A stretch of 54,423 nt of DNA from NCBI GenBank assembly GCA_947378305.1, contig CANCJJ010000017.1:1-54423 (forward strand), given 5' to 3'. The notes beneath the pieces are model-generated. The model had not been told where the DNA came from and did not search any database. It saw nothing but the letters and a program-made list of their open reading frames with translations. Below are positions 45,585-54,423 of the stretch, in pieces. This DNA comes from Phenylobacterium aquaticum. Lineage in GTDB: Bacteria > Pseudomonadota > Alphaproteobacteria > Caulobacterales > Caulobacteraceae. The position numbers were made by a program, and so were the translations under genes. Within the stretch, counting starts at the first letter, position 1. The number at the start of each line of letters is the position of its first letter.

Positions 45585-46651
45585 GTCGCCTCCTGAATCG
45601 CCTGTCGGGCAACCGCCGAAAGCGGAGCTTCAACCCTGACAGCCAGATTGAGGTTACGACGCCCAACCCGGGCATGAGTCAAAGGTATGGTCCCGGCGCG
45701 AAGCTCGACAGGCGAGTCAGGCTGGGCCTCCAACATCAGGGTCTCACCGACCTTGAAGTCCAGGGCTCGGCGCAAGCTGATCATTTGTTCACCCAATACA
45801 GCCCTGACCTCCATTTTTGTGGTCCAGATTTCAGTGGCAAGGTGACCTTCCCAGATATTGTCGCGACCGAACTTCTCGCCCATGAACTGCTGGAGCAACA
45901 TCTTGCGGATAGGCTCCAGGGTGGCATAGGGGAGCAGAACCTCAAGGGATCCCCCTCGGCCATCCATATCGACCCTGAGTTTGAGCAGAATGGCCGCATT
46001 GCCCGGTCGGGCAATAGCGGCAAACCTCGGGTTTGTTTCCATCCGATCCAGGGTCAGGGTCACCGGCGTCAGGGGCTCAAAGGCCGCCTTGGCATCAGCC
46101 AGGACGAGTTGGATCATTCGCTCCACCAGGGCCCGCTCGATGGTGGTGTAGGGGCGCCCGTCAACTCGAACGGGATTTCCACCACGACGCCCCCCCAGAA
46201 GGACATCGACGATGGAATAGATCAGGTTGGAATCAACCGTCAGCAATCCAAAATTCTCGAGCTGCTCAGCCTTGAAGACACTCAGAATGGCAGGCAGGGG
46301 TATGGAATTGAGGTACTCGCCAAACCGGACCGAAGAGACGCTATCAAGGGTCACTTCCACATTATCGCCGGTGAAGTTCCGCAAGGAGGTCGTCATGTAT
46401 CGGACAAGCCGGTCAAAGACGATTTCCAGCATGGGAAGTCGCTCGTAAGAGACGAGCGCCGAATTGATGATGGAGCGAATTCCAAAGCCGGAATCTGCAC
46501 CGTCCCCCTTGAAGGAAAAGCCTAGAAGGGCGTCAATCTCTTCCTGATTAAGAATCCGCTCTGCGCCGCCCGCACCATCAATCGCGCCGCCGCGACCGAA
46601 TTCGATTTCGGTTGGCGTGATCGTTACGGCTGGGTTTTCTTCGTCGGCCAT
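45581..46651 (-). CDS. fliM: Flagellar motor switch protein FliM
   Basis: The 356-residue C-ring subunit binds CheY-P at its N-terminus ('RILNQEEIDALLGF') and FliG/FliN through the middle and C-terminal domains. Typical segments are 'YERLPMLEIVFDRLVRYMTTSLRNFTGDNVEV', 'YLNSIPLPAILSVFKAEQLENFGLLTVDSNLIYSIVDVLLGGRRG' and 'FKVGETLMLEAQPDSPVELRAG' (FliN-like surface). The ATG at 46651 is chosen; a TTG at 46666 with AGGA upstream is also possible. It is coupled to the pflI-like gene and follows fliL by 28 bases. Confidence 0.96.
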   Translation of the reverse strand: MADEENPAVTITPTEIEFGRGGAIDGAGGAERILNQEEIDALLGFSFKGDGADSGFGIRSIINSALVSYERLPMLEIVFDRLVRYMTTSLRNFTGDNVEVTLDSVSSVRFGEYLNSIPLPAILSVFKAEQLENFGLLTVDSNLIYSIVDVLLGGRRGGNPVRVDGRPYTTIERALVERMIQLVLADAKAAFEPLTPVTLTLDRMETNPRFAAIARPGNAAILLKLRVDMDGRGGSLEVLLPYATLEPIRKMLLQQFMGEKFGRDNIWEGHLATEIWTTKMEVRAVLGEQMISLRRALDFKVGETLMLEAQPDSPVELRAGTIPLTHARVGRRNLNLAVRVEAPLSAVARQAIQEAT

Positions 46652-46679
46652 GGGGTCTATGCGCAACGGGTCCTGAGAC

Positions 46680-47309
46680 CTAGTTGATCAGCATCTCCTC
46701 AATTAGAACCGAATTCACCTTTGCGGGTGCCATAACCAGATTCACCCTGCGCAGGAATTCCATCCGTAACTGGTAAGATCCTTGAGACCCCTGAAGGTCC
46801 TCGGGCCGAAGTTCGCGTAGGAAACTCTGGAACATATCCCGCAGGCGCGGCATGTTTGGCGACAGGCTGTCGGCCGTCTCACGATCCGGCACCTCAAAAG
46901 TCAGCTTCAACTTAAGATAGGTCTGCCGACCATCGGACGATTGAATATTGGAAACAATGCTGGGCAGGGTGCAATACAGAACACCCTCTGGGCCGTCGGT
47001 AATCTTGATCTCGTTTGAGCCAGCTTCGCCAGCGCCCTCTTTGCCCTTTTCCTTTTCCTTACCTTCTTCCTTTTTTCCCTTCTCCGCCTTCTCCGGCTTC
47101 TTGCCCGCATGGGCAGGGTCAGGTTTTTTCAGGACCAGAAAATAGGTCGCCGCGCCACCGCCGATCAAGAGGACCAGGGCAACGGCTCCAATGATAATAA
47201 ACAGGAGCGGTGGACGCTTTTTCTCAGCGGACTCTACAACCTCACCGTCCTCGGGCGGGGACTCTTCCGCTTCTTCCGGCTCGTCTTGTTTTGTCGGCTT
47301 CTTTGCCAC
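46680..47309 (-). CDS. fliL: Flagellar basal body protein FliL
   Basis: FliL is a single-pass membrane protein next to the stator. The chosen GTG start (47309, with AAGGA upstream) gives 209 residues, MAKKPTKQDEPEEAEESPP, an acidic cytosolic head, a membrane helix ('PPLLFIIIGAVALVLLIGGGAATYFLV'), a Lys/Glu-rich low-complexity spacer and the FliL domain ('TLPSIVSNIQSSDGRQTYLKLKLTFEV', 'LRDMFQSFLRELRPEDLQGSQGSYQLRMEFLRRVN'). A longer frame begins at GTG 47336, which would lie close to the likely transcription start. The spacer is unusually Lys-rich but in frame. Confidence 0.93.
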   Translation of the reverse strand: MAKKPTKQDEPEEAEESPPEDGEVVESAEKKRPPLLFIIIGAVALVLLIGGGAATYFLVLKKPDPAHAGKKPEKAEKGKKEEGKEKEKGKEGAGEAGSNEIKITDGPEGVLYCTLPSIVSNIQSSDGRQTYLKLKLTFEVPDRETADSLSPNMPRLRDMFQSFLRELRPEDLQGSQGSYQLRMEFLRRVNLVMAPAKVNSVLIEEMLIN

Positions 47310-47357
47310 GCTGGCGATTCCTTTGGATAGAGACACCCCTAATTGCCCGAGTCTTGG

Positions 47358-47372
47358 TTAAGGATCAGTTTT
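47358..47372 (-). promoter_or_regulatory. Possible degenerate CtrA half-site upstream of fliL
   Basis: On the fliL strand the sequence reads AAAA-CTGATCC-TTAA, matching the TTAA-N7-TTAA spacing but with only one perfect half (TTAACC). It is about 50 bases before the preferred fliL GTG. Caulobacter fliLM is CtrA-controlled, which makes the position plausible, but the match is weak. Confidence 0.3.
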
Positions 47373-47439
47373 TAATCGTTCTAGCCCCAAACAAAAATGA
47401 CCCGGCAGAATCCTCCGGTATGAATTATTTAACCATTTA

Positions 47440-47460
47440 AATCTTTGTTTTTCAAAGATT
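47440..47460. repeat. Inverted repeat upstream of the flgF sigma-54 promoter
   Basis: AATCTTTG (47440-47447) and CAAAGATT (47453-47460) are perfect inverted repeats with a TTTTT loop, immediately before the -24 element. It could be an activator or IHF-neighbour site or a hairpin in a fliL-side transcript. Its exactness in a short regulatory gap makes it worth testing. Confidence 0.45.
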
Positions 47461-47465
47461 ATATC

Positions 47466-47483
47466 TTGGCCCAACTCTTGCTT
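47466..47483 (+). promoter_or_regulatory. Sigma-54 promoter for flgF-flgG-flgA-flgH
   Basis: TTGGCCC-AACTC-TTGCTT has GG (47468-47469) and GC (47480-47481) at the strict 12-base offset of -24/-12 promoters. The transcription start should be near 47493, 37 bases before the flgF ATG. Late rod and ring genes in Caulobacter are sigma-54/FlbD dependent. CCCGGCAGAATCCTCCGG (47401-47418), about 90 bases upstream, is a speculative FlbD site. Confidence 0.75.
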
Positions 47484-47529
47484 AGTACAGGGCAGACACC
47501 CCTGAGCTGACAAGGTCGATAATCGCCCG

Positions 47530-48252
47530 ATGGATAATACGGTTTATCTTGCACTTTCGAGGCAGATGACGCTGCGCCACGAAATGGACGTCATTGCGAA
47601 TAATGTCGCCAACAGCAGCACGATTGGCTTCAAGGTCGAAAACGTCATCATCTCCGAGGAGTCTCGGAACATTGGTGGCAAGATGGTCAGCTTTGCCACC
47701 GACTCCGGGGTTGCCAGAAACTTTGCTCAGGGCAGCAGCCAGACCACCGGGGCCCCCTTCGACCTGGCCATAAACGGGCCCGGCTTTTTCCGCGTCAATA
47801 CGCCGGATGGCGAACGATATACCCGAGACGGGCATTTTCAGATGAATGAGGCCGGGATCCTAGTCACCCAATCTGGAGAACCGGTTGCGGATGCGGGGGG
47901 TGGCGAGATCACCATCGACCCCAAAAAGGGGGCCGTCAAAATTGCCAAGGACGGAACAATCAGCCAGGGCACAGAAATCATAGGCAAGATCTCCGTCTTT
48001 AATTTTACGGCCCTGTCGGCCCTCGAGAAAACTGGAAACAACCAGTTCCGCAATACGGGCAATCAGCAGCCAGCAGTGGTCACCAGTTCCGGCATTTTTC
48101 AGGGAAATCTGGAAAGTTCCAACGTCAATGCCATCGACCAGATCTCGCGAATGGTCGAGGTCACCCGTGCCTATGAGGCCATCTCGAAACTGACCGACAA
48201 TTCAACCGACCTGTCCCGCCGCGCCGTCGAGCGGCTGGGTCGCGTTCAATAG
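47530..48252 (+). CDS. flgF: Flagellar basal-body rod protein FlgF
   Basis: The 240-residue proximal rod subunit has the N-terminal 'LSRQMTLRHEMDVIANNVANSSTIGFK' rod motif, 'FDLAINGPGFFRVNTPDGERYTRDGHFQMNEAGILVTQSGEPV', and C-terminal 'NVNAIDQISRMVEVTRAYEAISKLTDNSTDLSRRAVERLG'. FlgF joins the rod before FlgG. It is the first gene of the sigma-54 unit and precedes flgG by 12 bases. Confidence 0.96.
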   Translation: MDNTVYLALSRQMTLRHEMDVIANNVANSSTIGFKVENVIISEESRNIGGKMVSFATDSGVARNFAQGSSQTTGAPFDLAINGPGFFRVNTPDGERYTRDGHFQMNEAGILVTQSGEPVADAGGGEITIDPKKGAVKIAKDGTISQGTEIIGKISVFNFTALSALEKTGNNQFRNTGNQQPAVVTSSGIFQGNLESSNVNAIDQISRMVEVTRAYEAISKLTDNSTDLSRRAVERLGRVQ

Positions 48253-48264
48253 GAGTAAATAGCC

Positions 48265-49053
48265 ATGCAAGCCCTTCGTACCGCCGCCACTGGAATGTCC
48301 GCACAACAGCTCAATGTTGAGGTCATTTCCAACAATATCGCCAACATGAATACCGTGGCGTTCAAACGCCAGCGGGCGGAATTCCAGGACCTGCTATATC
48401 AAAACCTGGAGCGGCCGGGGGCTCAGACATCCGATCAGGGAACGATTGTTCCGACGGGTCTGCAGATCGGCGCGGGTGTGAAGGCAGGGTCCGTCTATCG
48501 CATTACCGAACAAGGATCCCTCACCCAGAGCGGCAACAAGCTGGACGTCGCGATTCAGGGGCGTGGATACCTTCAGGTCCTCCTGCCAACGGGTGAAACG
48601 GCCTTTACCCGTGCGGGCAATCTGTCTCTGAACGATCAGGGGCAGCTGGTGACCTCAGACGGCTATTTGATCCAGCCCGCGATCTCGATCCCCAGCGATT
48701 CCACTGACATCATGATCTCCAAGGCAGGCCAGGTTCAAGTGGCAAAGGCGGGACAACCCGCCCCCACCGTTGTCGGCACGCTGGAACTGGCAAGCTTCGT
48801 CAACGAGGCGGGCCTGGAAGCCTTGGGCAGCAACCTCTACGCACAGAGCGGTTCGTCGGGAACGCCCATTACCGGGGTGCCAGGCGTGGACGGCATTGGC
48901 AGCCTGCTTCAGGGCTATACCGAGGCCTCAAATGTGGACTCCGTGACCGAGATCACCGCCCTGATCGTGGCCCAGAGGGCTTACGAAATGAACTCCAAGG
49001 TCATCACATCCGCCGACCAGATGTTGTCCACGGCCAATCAGGTAAAGAGCTAA
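48265..49053 (+). CDS. flgG: Distal rod protein FlgG
   Basis: The 262-residue rod protein begins 'MQALRTAATGMSAQQLNVEVISNNIANMNTVAFKRQRAEF' and has 'LDVAIQGRGYLQVLLPTGETAFTRAGNLSLNDQGQLVTSDGYLIQP' with the C-terminal 'ASNVDSVTEITALIVAQRAYEMNSKVITSADQMLSTANQV'. All are canonical FlgG features at normal length (262). It is followed by flgA after 4 bases. Confidence 0.97.
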   Translation: MQALRTAATGMSAQQLNVEVISNNIANMNTVAFKRQRAEFQDLLYQNLERPGAQTSDQGTIVPTGLQIGAGVKAGSVYRITEQGSLTQSGNKLDVAIQGRGYLQVLLPTGETAFTRAGNLSLNDQGQLVTSDGYLIQPAISIPSDSTDIMISKAGQVQVAKAGQPAPTVVGTLELASFVNEAGLEALGSNLYAQSGSSGTPITGVPGVDGIGSLLQGYTEASNVDSVTEITALIVAQRAYEMNSKVITSADQMLSTANQVKS

Positions 49054-49057
49054 GCTG

Positions 49058-49780
49058 ATGCGCAGTCTTGCCCTCATAACCCTAGCCTGCCTGGTCGCCG
49101 CCCCTGCCCTCGCCGGACAATCCGTCACACTGAGACCCCAGACCCTCGACCTCGACGGACAAGTCACACTGTCCGACCTGTTCGAACAGGCTGGTGCTGC
49201 AGGATCGGTTCTGGTCGCCCGCCGGGAAGCCGGTGCCATTGTGCTGGACGCCGGGGCGGTGCAGCTCCTGGCGCGGCGCAACGGGCTGGACTGGGCAAAT
49301 CCCCAGGGCATGAGACGCATCGTTGTCACCTCGGCTGCCCCTGTCGCGCACCCCGAGGTTGAGGTCTTGACCTATGCCCGGAACCTGGCGGCAGGCGAAG
49401 TGATCCAGCCGGAGGATCTGGTCTGGAGCCGGGCAAGTTTTGCCCCGCAAGATGCCCCTTCGGACTCCACCCAGTTTATCGGCATGATTGCCAAGCGTCC
49501 CTTGCGGGCCGGATCGGTCGTCAACCGCCATGACGGCGGCGTGCCGCTCGTCGTTAAGGCCGGGGACATGGTGACCATAACCTATGCCGCAGAAGGAATT
49601 ACGCTTTCCTTGGAAGCCCGAGCGACCAGCAATGCCGGCCTGGGTGAAGCCTTTACCGCCCAAAACCCGACCTCCAAGAAAATCGTCCAGGCCATTGCCG
49701 CTGGCCCGGGCCAGGGACGCGCCGGGCCCAATTCTGCCCCGGCAACCACAACCCGTCCTGCCCAGCTCGCCCTTCGCTAG
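49058..49780 (+). CDS. flgA: Flagellar P-ring assembly chaperone FlgA
   Basis: This exported periplasmic chaperone of 240 residues has a signal peptide (MRSLALITLACLVAAPALA), an N-terminal region and the C-terminal SAF-type domain ('ARNLAAGEVIQPEDLVWSRASFAPQDAP', 'IAKRPLRAGSVVNRHDGGVPLVVKAGDMVTITYAAEGITLSLEARATSNAGLGE'). It guides FlgI into the P ring around the rod. The end 'VQAIAAGPGQGRAG' is an extension after the core. It lies between flgG and flgH as in Caulobacter. Confidence 0.9.
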   Translation: MRSLALITLACLVAAPALAGQSVTLRPQTLDLDGQVTLSDLFEQAGAAGSVLVARREAGAIVLDAGAVQLLARRNGLDWANPQGMRRIVVTSAAPVAHPEVEVLTYARNLAAGEVIQPEDLVWSRASFAPQDAPSDSTQFIGMIAKRPLRAGSVVNRHDGGVPLVVKAGDMVTITYAAEGITLSLEARATSNAGLGEAFTAQNPTSKKIVQAIAAGPGQGRAGPNSAPATTTRPAQLALR

Positions 49781-49792
49781 AAAGTCCTGATC

Positions 49793-50530
49793 ATGCGTCA
49801 CCTGCTTATTTTCGGACTCGCTGCCCTGTCGCTTGCCGCCTGTTCCACGGTAGAAGATGCCGTGGTGGGCCCGAAACTTTCCCCCAGCGCCTTTCCAATC
49901 ACCCCGGAAGCGCGGGAGAATAACCTGTCTATGATCCAGGCTCCTGCCATGATTCAGACGGCTTCAGCCAACTCGCTCTGGCGGACAGGTGCCCGGGCCT
50001 TTTTCATCGACCAGCGAGCCAGCCATGTGGGCGACATTCTGACGGTCCAGATTGACATTAATGACTCGGCCAAGACCTCGAACACCAGCAGTGCCACTCG
50101 CGCCAGCGGGGCAACAGCTGCCGTGCCGAGTGTCCTGGGACTTGAGGGAAAGATCGGCCGGTTTCTTCCGTCGCACAATAAATTCGACGCAACCAATGCC
50201 CTCGATACGAGTTCCAAGTTCTCGAACACGGGCGCGGGCAAGGTGGAACGCTCGGAAGCCATCTCCCTGACGATTGCGGCCGTCGTGACGGGGATACTTC
50301 CCAATGGTAATCTGATGATCCAGGGAACCCAGGAGGTCCGCACCAATACCGAGCTGCGTCAGCTGACAGTGACTGGCATTGTGCGGCCGGAAGATATCTC
50401 CTCGGCCAATGTCATCAAGCATACCCAGATTGCCGAGGCACGGATTAGCTATGGCGGACGCGGTGACATTTCTACCGCCCAGAAGGCCCCCGGTGGTCAG
50501 GCGCTCCTACAGAAGGTCTGGCCGTTCTAG
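49793..50530 (+). CDS. flgH: Flagellar L-ring lipoprotein FlgH
   Basis: The 245-residue outer-membrane ring protein has a lipobox with Cys17 (LSLAACS). The FlgH signatures 'SLWRTGARAFFIDQRASHVGDILTVQIDINDSAKTSNTS', 'ITLTIAAVVTGILPNGNLMIQGTQEVRTNTELRQLTVTGIVRPEDISSANVIKHTQIAEARISYGGRGDISTAQKAP' are present and end in the usual aromatic residue. It is the last gene of the sigma-54 operon; flgI is not in this window. Confidence 0.96.
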   Translation: MRHLLIFGLAALSLAACSTVEDAVVGPKLSPSAFPITPEARENNLSMIQAPAMIQTASANSLWRTGARAFFIDQRASHVGDILTVQIDINDSAKTSNTSSATRASGATAAVPSVLGLEGKIGRFLPSHNKFDATNALDTSSKFSNTGAGKVERSEAISLTIAAVVTGILPNGNLMIQGTQEVRTNTELRQLTVTGIVRPEDISSANVIKHTQIAEARISYGGRGDISTAQKAPGGQALLQKVWPF

Positions 50531-50531
50531 G

Positions 50532-50575
50532 GCCTGTTCTGATAGGTGGGGGCCGGTCATCGGATCGAAACAGGC
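50532..50575. terminator. Weak inverted repeat between convergent flgH and dxs
   Basis: GCCTGTT (50532-50538) and AACAGGC (50569-50575) pair over a 30-base loop. There is no U-tract, and the loop is long, so this is a weak candidate for bidirectional termination between the two stop codons. Confidence 0.25.
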
Positions 50576-50576
50576 T

Positions 50577-52496
50577 TTAGGCCCGTTTTCCGGTCACGGG
50601 GGCTGAGGCCATGCCGAGCGCCTCAAGGGCAATCCGGGCAATGCCGTCGGCATCCAGACCGGCCTGAACATACATGGCCTCAGGCTTGTCCTGATCCTGG
50701 AAGATATCGGGCAGGGTCAGGGTGCGGACCTTAAGGCCGCGATCCAGCGCCCCATGGCTCGCCAAGGCCTGCAGCACAAAGGCCCCAAATCCGCCCATGG
50801 CCCCTTCCTCCACCGTGATCAGGGCCTCATGTTCACGGGCGAGCCGCAGGATCAGGTCAATATCCAGGGGCTTGGCAAACCGGGCGTCAGCAACCGTCGC
50901 CGAAAGCCCCCGGGCAGCCAGGAGATCTGCGGCCTTTAGGCTCTCGCTCAGTCGGGTTCCGAAGGAGAGGATGGCAAGCGCGTTGCCCTCCCGCACAATT
51001 CGACCACGTCCGATTTCCAGAGGCGTTACGAGATCGGGAATGGCAATGCCTGTCCCTTCACCTCGGGGATAACGGAAGGCAGACGGCCGGTCGTCAATGG
51101 CGGCTGCGGTGGCGACCATGCGGGCGAGCTCAGCCTCATCGGCCGCCGCCATGAGGATCATGCCCGGCAAGGCCCCCATAAAGCCAACATCAAAAGACCC
51201 GGCATGGGTGGCCCCATCGGCCCCCACCAAGCCCGCCCGGTCAATAGCAAAACGCACCGGCAGTTTCTGAATGGCGACATCATGAACGACCTGGTCATAG
51301 CCCCGCTGGAGGAAGGTCGAATAAATGGCGGCAAATGGCTTCATGCCATCGGCGGCGAGCCCGGCCGCGAAGGTCACGGCGTGCTGCTCGGCAATGCCAA
51401 CGTCAAAGGTTCGCTCGGGGAAACGGGCCCCGAAGAGATCAAGCCCGGTGCCGGAGGGCATGGCTGCCGTTATGGCCACGATCTTGGGGTCGGCTTCGGC
51501 CTGCCGGATCAGTTCCTGGGCAAAGACACGGGTATACTGCGGCGGCGCAGGCTGGGTTGGCTTGGCTTGCTGACCGGTGACGACATCGAAACGGGCGACG
51601 GCATGAAGCTTGTCGGCGGCACTTTCTGCCGGATGGTAGCCCTTGCCCTTTTGGGTCACCACATGGACGAGCACCGGACGGTCGTTGATCTCACGGGCGT
51701 TCTTCAGGATCGGGACCAGGGTATCGAGGTCGTGACCATCAATGGGGCCGACATAATAAAAGCCCAACTCCTCGAAGAAGGTCCCGCCGGTCACCATGCC
51801 ACGGGCAAATTCCTCGGCCTTGCGAGCGGCTTCCTGAAGGGGACGGGGCAAGGCGCTGGCCACCGACTTGCCGATCTTGCGCAGGGATTGATACCCCTCG
51901 CCCGAGACCAGCCTTGCCATATAGGCACTCATGCCCCCAACCGGAGGGGCAATGGACATGTCATTGTCGTTCAGAACGACGGTGAGCTGCCCCGTCGTTT
52001 CGCAGGCCTTGTTCATCGCCTCATAGGCCATGCCTGCGCTCATTGAGCCGTCGCCGATAACGGCAACGACGCTATTGTTCCGGCCGTCGGCATCGCGAGC
52101 TGCACAAAAGCCCAGGGCTGCGGAGATCGACGTCGCCGCATGCGCCGCCCCGAAGGGATCATAGGGGCTCTCAGACCGCTTGGTGAAACCCGACAGACCG
52201 CCTGCCTGACGCAGGGTGCGGATCCGGTCGCGTCGACCGGTCAGAATCTTGTGGGGATAGGCCTGATGTCCCACGTCCCAGATCAGAATGTCGTCCGGTG
52301 TGCGATAAACATGGTGCAGGGCAACGGTGAGCTCAACAACGCCTAGGCCAGCGCCCAAATGCCCGCCCGTCTGAGACACAGCATCAATGGTTTCTGCACG
52401 CAATTCGTCCGCGAGCTGCCGCAACTGGGGCACCGAAAAACCCCAGGTATCGGACGGCGCGGTGACAGTATCGAGCAGGGGCGTGAGCGGCGGCAT
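50577..52496 (-). CDS. dxs: 1-deoxy-D-xylulose-5-phosphate synthase
   Basis: This thiamine-diphosphate enzyme of 639 residues condenses pyruvate and glyceraldehyde-3-phosphate at the start of the MEP isoprenoid route. It has '[44 protein letters not shown]', the ThDP motif '[19 protein letters not shown]', '[16 protein letters not shown]' and the transketolase domain '[40 protein letters not shown]'. Length and all motifs are normal. It follows ispA by 20 bases in the xseB-ispA-dxs unit. Confidence 0.97.
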   Translation of the reverse strand: MPPLTPLLDTVTAPSDTWGFSVPQLRQLADELRAETIDAVSQTGGHLGAGLGVVELTVALHHVYRTPDDILIWDVGHQAYPHKILTGRRDRIRTLRQAGGLSGFTKRSESPYDPFGAAHAATSISAALGFCAARDADGRNNSVVAVIGDGSMSAGMAYEAMNKACETTGQLTVVLNDNDMSIAPPVGGMSAYMARLVSGEGYQSLRKIGKSVASALPRPLQEAARKAEEFARGMVTGGTFFEELGFYYVGPIDGHDLDTLVPILKNAREINDRPVLVHVVTQKGKGYHPAESAADKLHAVARFDVVTGQQAKPTQPAPPQYTRVFAQELIRQAEADPKIVAITAAMPSGTGLDLFGARFPERTFDVGIAEQHAVTFAAGLAADGMKPFAAIYSTFLQRGYDQVVHDVAIQKLPVRFAIDRAGLVGADGATHAGSFDVGFMGALPGMILMAAADEAELARMVATAAAIDDRPSAFRYPRGEGTGIAIPDLVTPLEIGRGRIVREGNALAILSFGTRLSESLKAADLLAARGLSATVADARFAKPLDIDLILRLAREHEALITVEEGAMGGFGAFVLQALASHGALDRGLKVRTLTLPDIFQDQDKPEAMYVQAGLDADGIARIALEALGMASAPVTGKRA

Positions 52497-52516
52497 GGAT
52501 CAGTCTTTGCGGGAAA

Positions 52517-53398
52517 TCAGTTGCGGCGATCTAGCACGAAATCCACACTGGACCGCAAGAAATCCGCTTGGGGCCCAAAGGGTTCAAGGTGACTTCGGGT
52601 CTGGGAGACCAGCAGAGCCAGCCGCGCGCGGGCATCCTCAATTCCGAGAAGGGTGACATAATTTGTCTTGCCCCGATCCGCATCCTTGCCTGTGGCCTTG
52701 CCCAGGACGGCGGCTTCTCCATCATGATCGAGAATGTCATCGACGATCTGGTAGGCGAGCCCCAGGTCTTGCGCAAACCCCATGAGGGCATGCCGTTCCG
52801 CCTCACCGGCATGGGCCATGATCAGGGGCATTTCGAAGGCGACCGCGATCAGGGCCCCTGTCTTCAAGCGCTGCATCCGGGCCACAGCCCCAAGGTCGTC
52901 GCGCACGCCGAGAAGGTCGATCATCTGACCACCACACATACCCCTTGCCCCCGCCGCCCGGGCCAGGGCCAGGACGAGGTCCGACCTCACACGGGGGTCG
53001 TGATGAGTTTCTGGATCGGCCAGAATCTCAAAGGCGAGAGCTTGAAGTGCATCACCTGCGAGGACCGCCGTGGCCTCGTCAAAGGCCTTGTGAACCGTCG
53101 GACGCCCCCGTCTCAGATCGTCATCGTCCATGCAAGGCAGATCATCATGCACCAGGGAATAGGCATGGATGCATTCAAGGGCGCAGGCCACCCGTAGCAG
53201 CGCCGTTTCATCCAGGTCAAAGAGGCCGCCCGATTCCAGGACGAAGAAGGGGCGTAGCCGCTTACCCGGCCCCAGAACGGCATAACGCATGGCATCAACC
53301 AGTTGAGCCTCGGGCCCATCGACCGCGGGCAGCAGTGCCTCCAGCATCTGGCCTACGCGGTCGGCAATATCGGTAAGCCTCGGGGCGACCTCCGACAT
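52517..53398 (-). CDS. ispA: Polyprenyl diphosphate synthase, farnesyl type
   Basis: The 293-residue short-chain prenyl transferase has both Asp-rich motifs: '[27 protein letters not shown]' (first, [10 protein letters not shown]) and '[12 protein letters not shown]' (second). It adds two isopentenyl units to dimethylallyl-PP to give farnesyl-PP. The DDxxxxD first motif with two residues inserted is typical of bacterial FPP synthases. Its start overlaps the xseB stop (ATGA). Confidence 0.92.
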   Translation of the reverse strand: MSEVAPRLTDIADRVGQMLEALLPAVDGPEAQLVDAMRYAVLGPGKRLRPFFVLESGGLFDLDETALLRVACALECIHAYSLVHDDLPCMDDDDLRRGRPTVHKAFDEATAVLAGDALQALAFEILADPETHHDPRVRSDLVLALARAAGARGMCGGQMIDLLGVRDDLGAVARMQRLKTGALIAVAFEMPLIMAHAGEAERHALMGFAQDLGLAYQIVDDILDHDGEAAVLGKATGKDADRGKTNYVTLLGIEDARARLALLVSQTRSHLEPFGPQADFLRSSVDFVLDRRN

Positions 53399-53640
53399 CA
53401 GCTGAACTCGGCGGGCTCGACCCCCGGACTGCCGCCTGCGCCAACGACAATCTTCTCCACCCGCAGCCGTGCGGCTTCCAGGCGCTTTTCGCAGTGGGCC
53501 TTCAGAAGGGCTCCGCGTTCATAGAGGGCAATAGAATCTTCGAGCGGGGCCTGACCGGATTCAAGCTGGCCGACAATCCGCTCGAGTTCAGCAAGGGCAT
53601 GTTCGAAGGACAGGTCATCAATTGCGACGGTCTCAACCAT
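53398..53640 (-). CDS. xseB: Exodeoxyribonuclease VII small subunit
   Basis: This 80-residue protein has the XseB helix hairpin: '[56 protein letters not shown]'. It associates with XseA to cut single-stranded DNA. AGGGGA lies 5 bases before the ATG at 53640; a longer frame to 54027 overlaps the opposite gene and has no support. It is the first gene of the unit with ispA and dxs, an order common in alphaproteobacteria. Confidence 0.92.
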   Translation of the reverse strand: MVETVAIDDLSFEHALAELERIVGQLESGQAPLEDSIALYERGALLKAHCEKRLEAARLRVEKIVVGAGGSPGVEPAEFS

Positions 53641-53841
53641 TTCATTCCCCTGACAGATGTCCGGCGTGCGCGGAATCGCACGGAAGTTAAGACTGTTCAT
53701 AGCAAGCGAGTCCGCCCTGAGGCCACCCGAAACGGCCAGACCAGACAGGGGAAGGCTCCAGAAATTCCCATTACCCCGTGGCAAGGCAGGGGAAGTTACG
53801 TGTATCACCCAGAGGACAGACCACAGGGCCATGCTCCGACC

Positions 53842-54366
53842 ATGCCATCCGACGCCATAACAATCCGACCTGCTAGGCCAGGGGACGCTGAAGACCTTGC
53901 GCGGATTGGGCGGGACACCTTTGTCGAAACCTTCGCCCATCTTTATCCGCCAGAGGACCTCGAGACCTTCCTCGTCCAGGCCTATGATGTTTCGAAAACC
54001 CGGACAGGCCTGAAAGATCCCGACCAAGCCTCATGGCTGGTCGAGACCGAAGGCCGGGTCATAGGCTATGCCAGTGTCGGCCCCTGTGGCCTGCCACACC
54101 CGGACGTGACCGACGGCTCATGGGAGGTGAAGCGTATCTATTTTCTGAAACCTTGGCAGGGCGCGGGACTGGGCGGGCGGCTGTTCGATCAAGCCGCGAG
54201 CTGGATCCTGGCGCGGAGGCCCAAGGACATCTGGATCGGGGTCTGGAGTGAAAACTACGGGGCCCAAAAATTCTATGCCCGGAGAGGTTATACGCAGGTC
54301 GGCACCTATGGCTTCAAAGTCGGTCGGGTCGTGGACCATGAATTCATACTGAGGCAGACAATCTAG
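53842..54366 (+). CDS. GNAT-family N-acetyltransferase
   Basis: The 174-residue protein has a GNAT fold: 'ITIRPARPGDAEDLARIGRDTFVETF' at the start, beta4 'GSWEVKRIYFLKPWQGAGLGGRLFDQAASWI' with the acetyl-CoA P-loop (Q-G-A-G-L-G), and 'GVWSENYGAQKFYARRGYTQVGTYGFKVG' near the end. The substrate is unknown; relatives acetylate amino groups of small molecules or peptides. The start at 53842 is the only ATG at the correct domain boundary, with a weak ribosome site; the frame runs upstream to 53494 but overlaps xseB. The gene is divergent from xseB. Confidence 0.83.
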   Translation: MPSDAITIRPARPGDAEDLARIGRDTFVETFAHLYPPEDLETFLVQAYDVSKTRTGLKDPDQASWLVETEGRVIGYASVGPCGLPHPDVTDGSWEVKRIYFLKPWQGAGLGGRLFDQAASWILARRPKDIWIGVWSENYGAQKFYARRGYTQVGTYGFKVGRVVDHEFILRQTI

Positions 54367-54423
54367 CCGAAATCCGCCCCACCGAAGGTGGCCTGATCCG
54401 AGATAGACTGGACACAAGGCCCC

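Overview
The window comes from an alphaproteobacterium, almost certainly of the Caulobacterales (a Caulobacter/Phenylobacterium/Brevundimonas relative). The evidence is the polar organizer PopZ, the hybrid kinase CckA beside flhB, a perfect CtrA box (TTAA-N7-TTAA) at the flagellar genes, a sigma-54 promoter before flgFGAH, a PflI-like protein after fliM, a haem-type FixL with FixJ and FixK, and a metH split into two genes. DNA is GC-rich with short intergenic gaps and many ATGA start/stop overlaps. I see no insertion sequence, prophage, CRISPR array, rRNA gene or gene-free stretch above 300 bases.

Left part (1-7.9 kb): the 3' end of an M48 peptidase gene meets a minus-strand group encoding a Rap1a/Tai-like secreted protein, a small cytochrome c, a 58-residue lipoprotein and a host-attachment-family protein. 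Divergent to this is an oxygen-response cluster: fixK, a tandem universal stress protein, fixL, fixJ and a Cys-rich single-domain receiver that is a good FixT candidate. A LOG-family protein and a polyalanine helical protein follow.

Metabolic middle (8-34.4 kb): a DMT permease and an omega-transaminase precede a methionine operon. That operon starts with an ArsR-methyltransferase regulator under a 20-bp perfect palindrome, followed by metF, a B3 metallo-beta-lactamase-type hydrolase, and metH in two parts. ettA, a periplasmic amidase, two paired acyl-CoA dehydrogenases, valS, popZ, a TolC-type channel, a Pcm-like protein that has lost the usual SAM motif, tRNA-Cys, a VOC protein, a PI-PLC-like protein, a Nudix hydrolase, a receiver protein with Glu at the phosphoacceptor position plus its small partner, and a DbpA-like RNA helicase follow.

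Motility part (34.5-50.5 kb): cckA lies downstream of flgB-flgC-fliE-fliQ-fliR-flhB on the minus strand. fliO-fliP diverge from flgB across one CtrA box. A second minus-strand operon, fliL-fliM-(pflI-like)-(motE-like)-(TPR protein), diverges from the sigma-54-driven flgF-flgG-flgA-flgH. CckA controls phosphorylation of CtrA, so a main regulator of the flagellar hierarchy sits next to its targets. The right end holds the isoprenoid/repair operon xseB-ispA-dxs and a GNAT acetyltransferase.

Most genes here are recognisable and syntenic with what I recall of Caulobacter. The least explained parts are the TPR/MotE-like/PflI-like end of the fliLM operon, the Glu-receiver pair, the lactamase fold inside the methionine operon, the polyalanine protein and the small lipoprotein.
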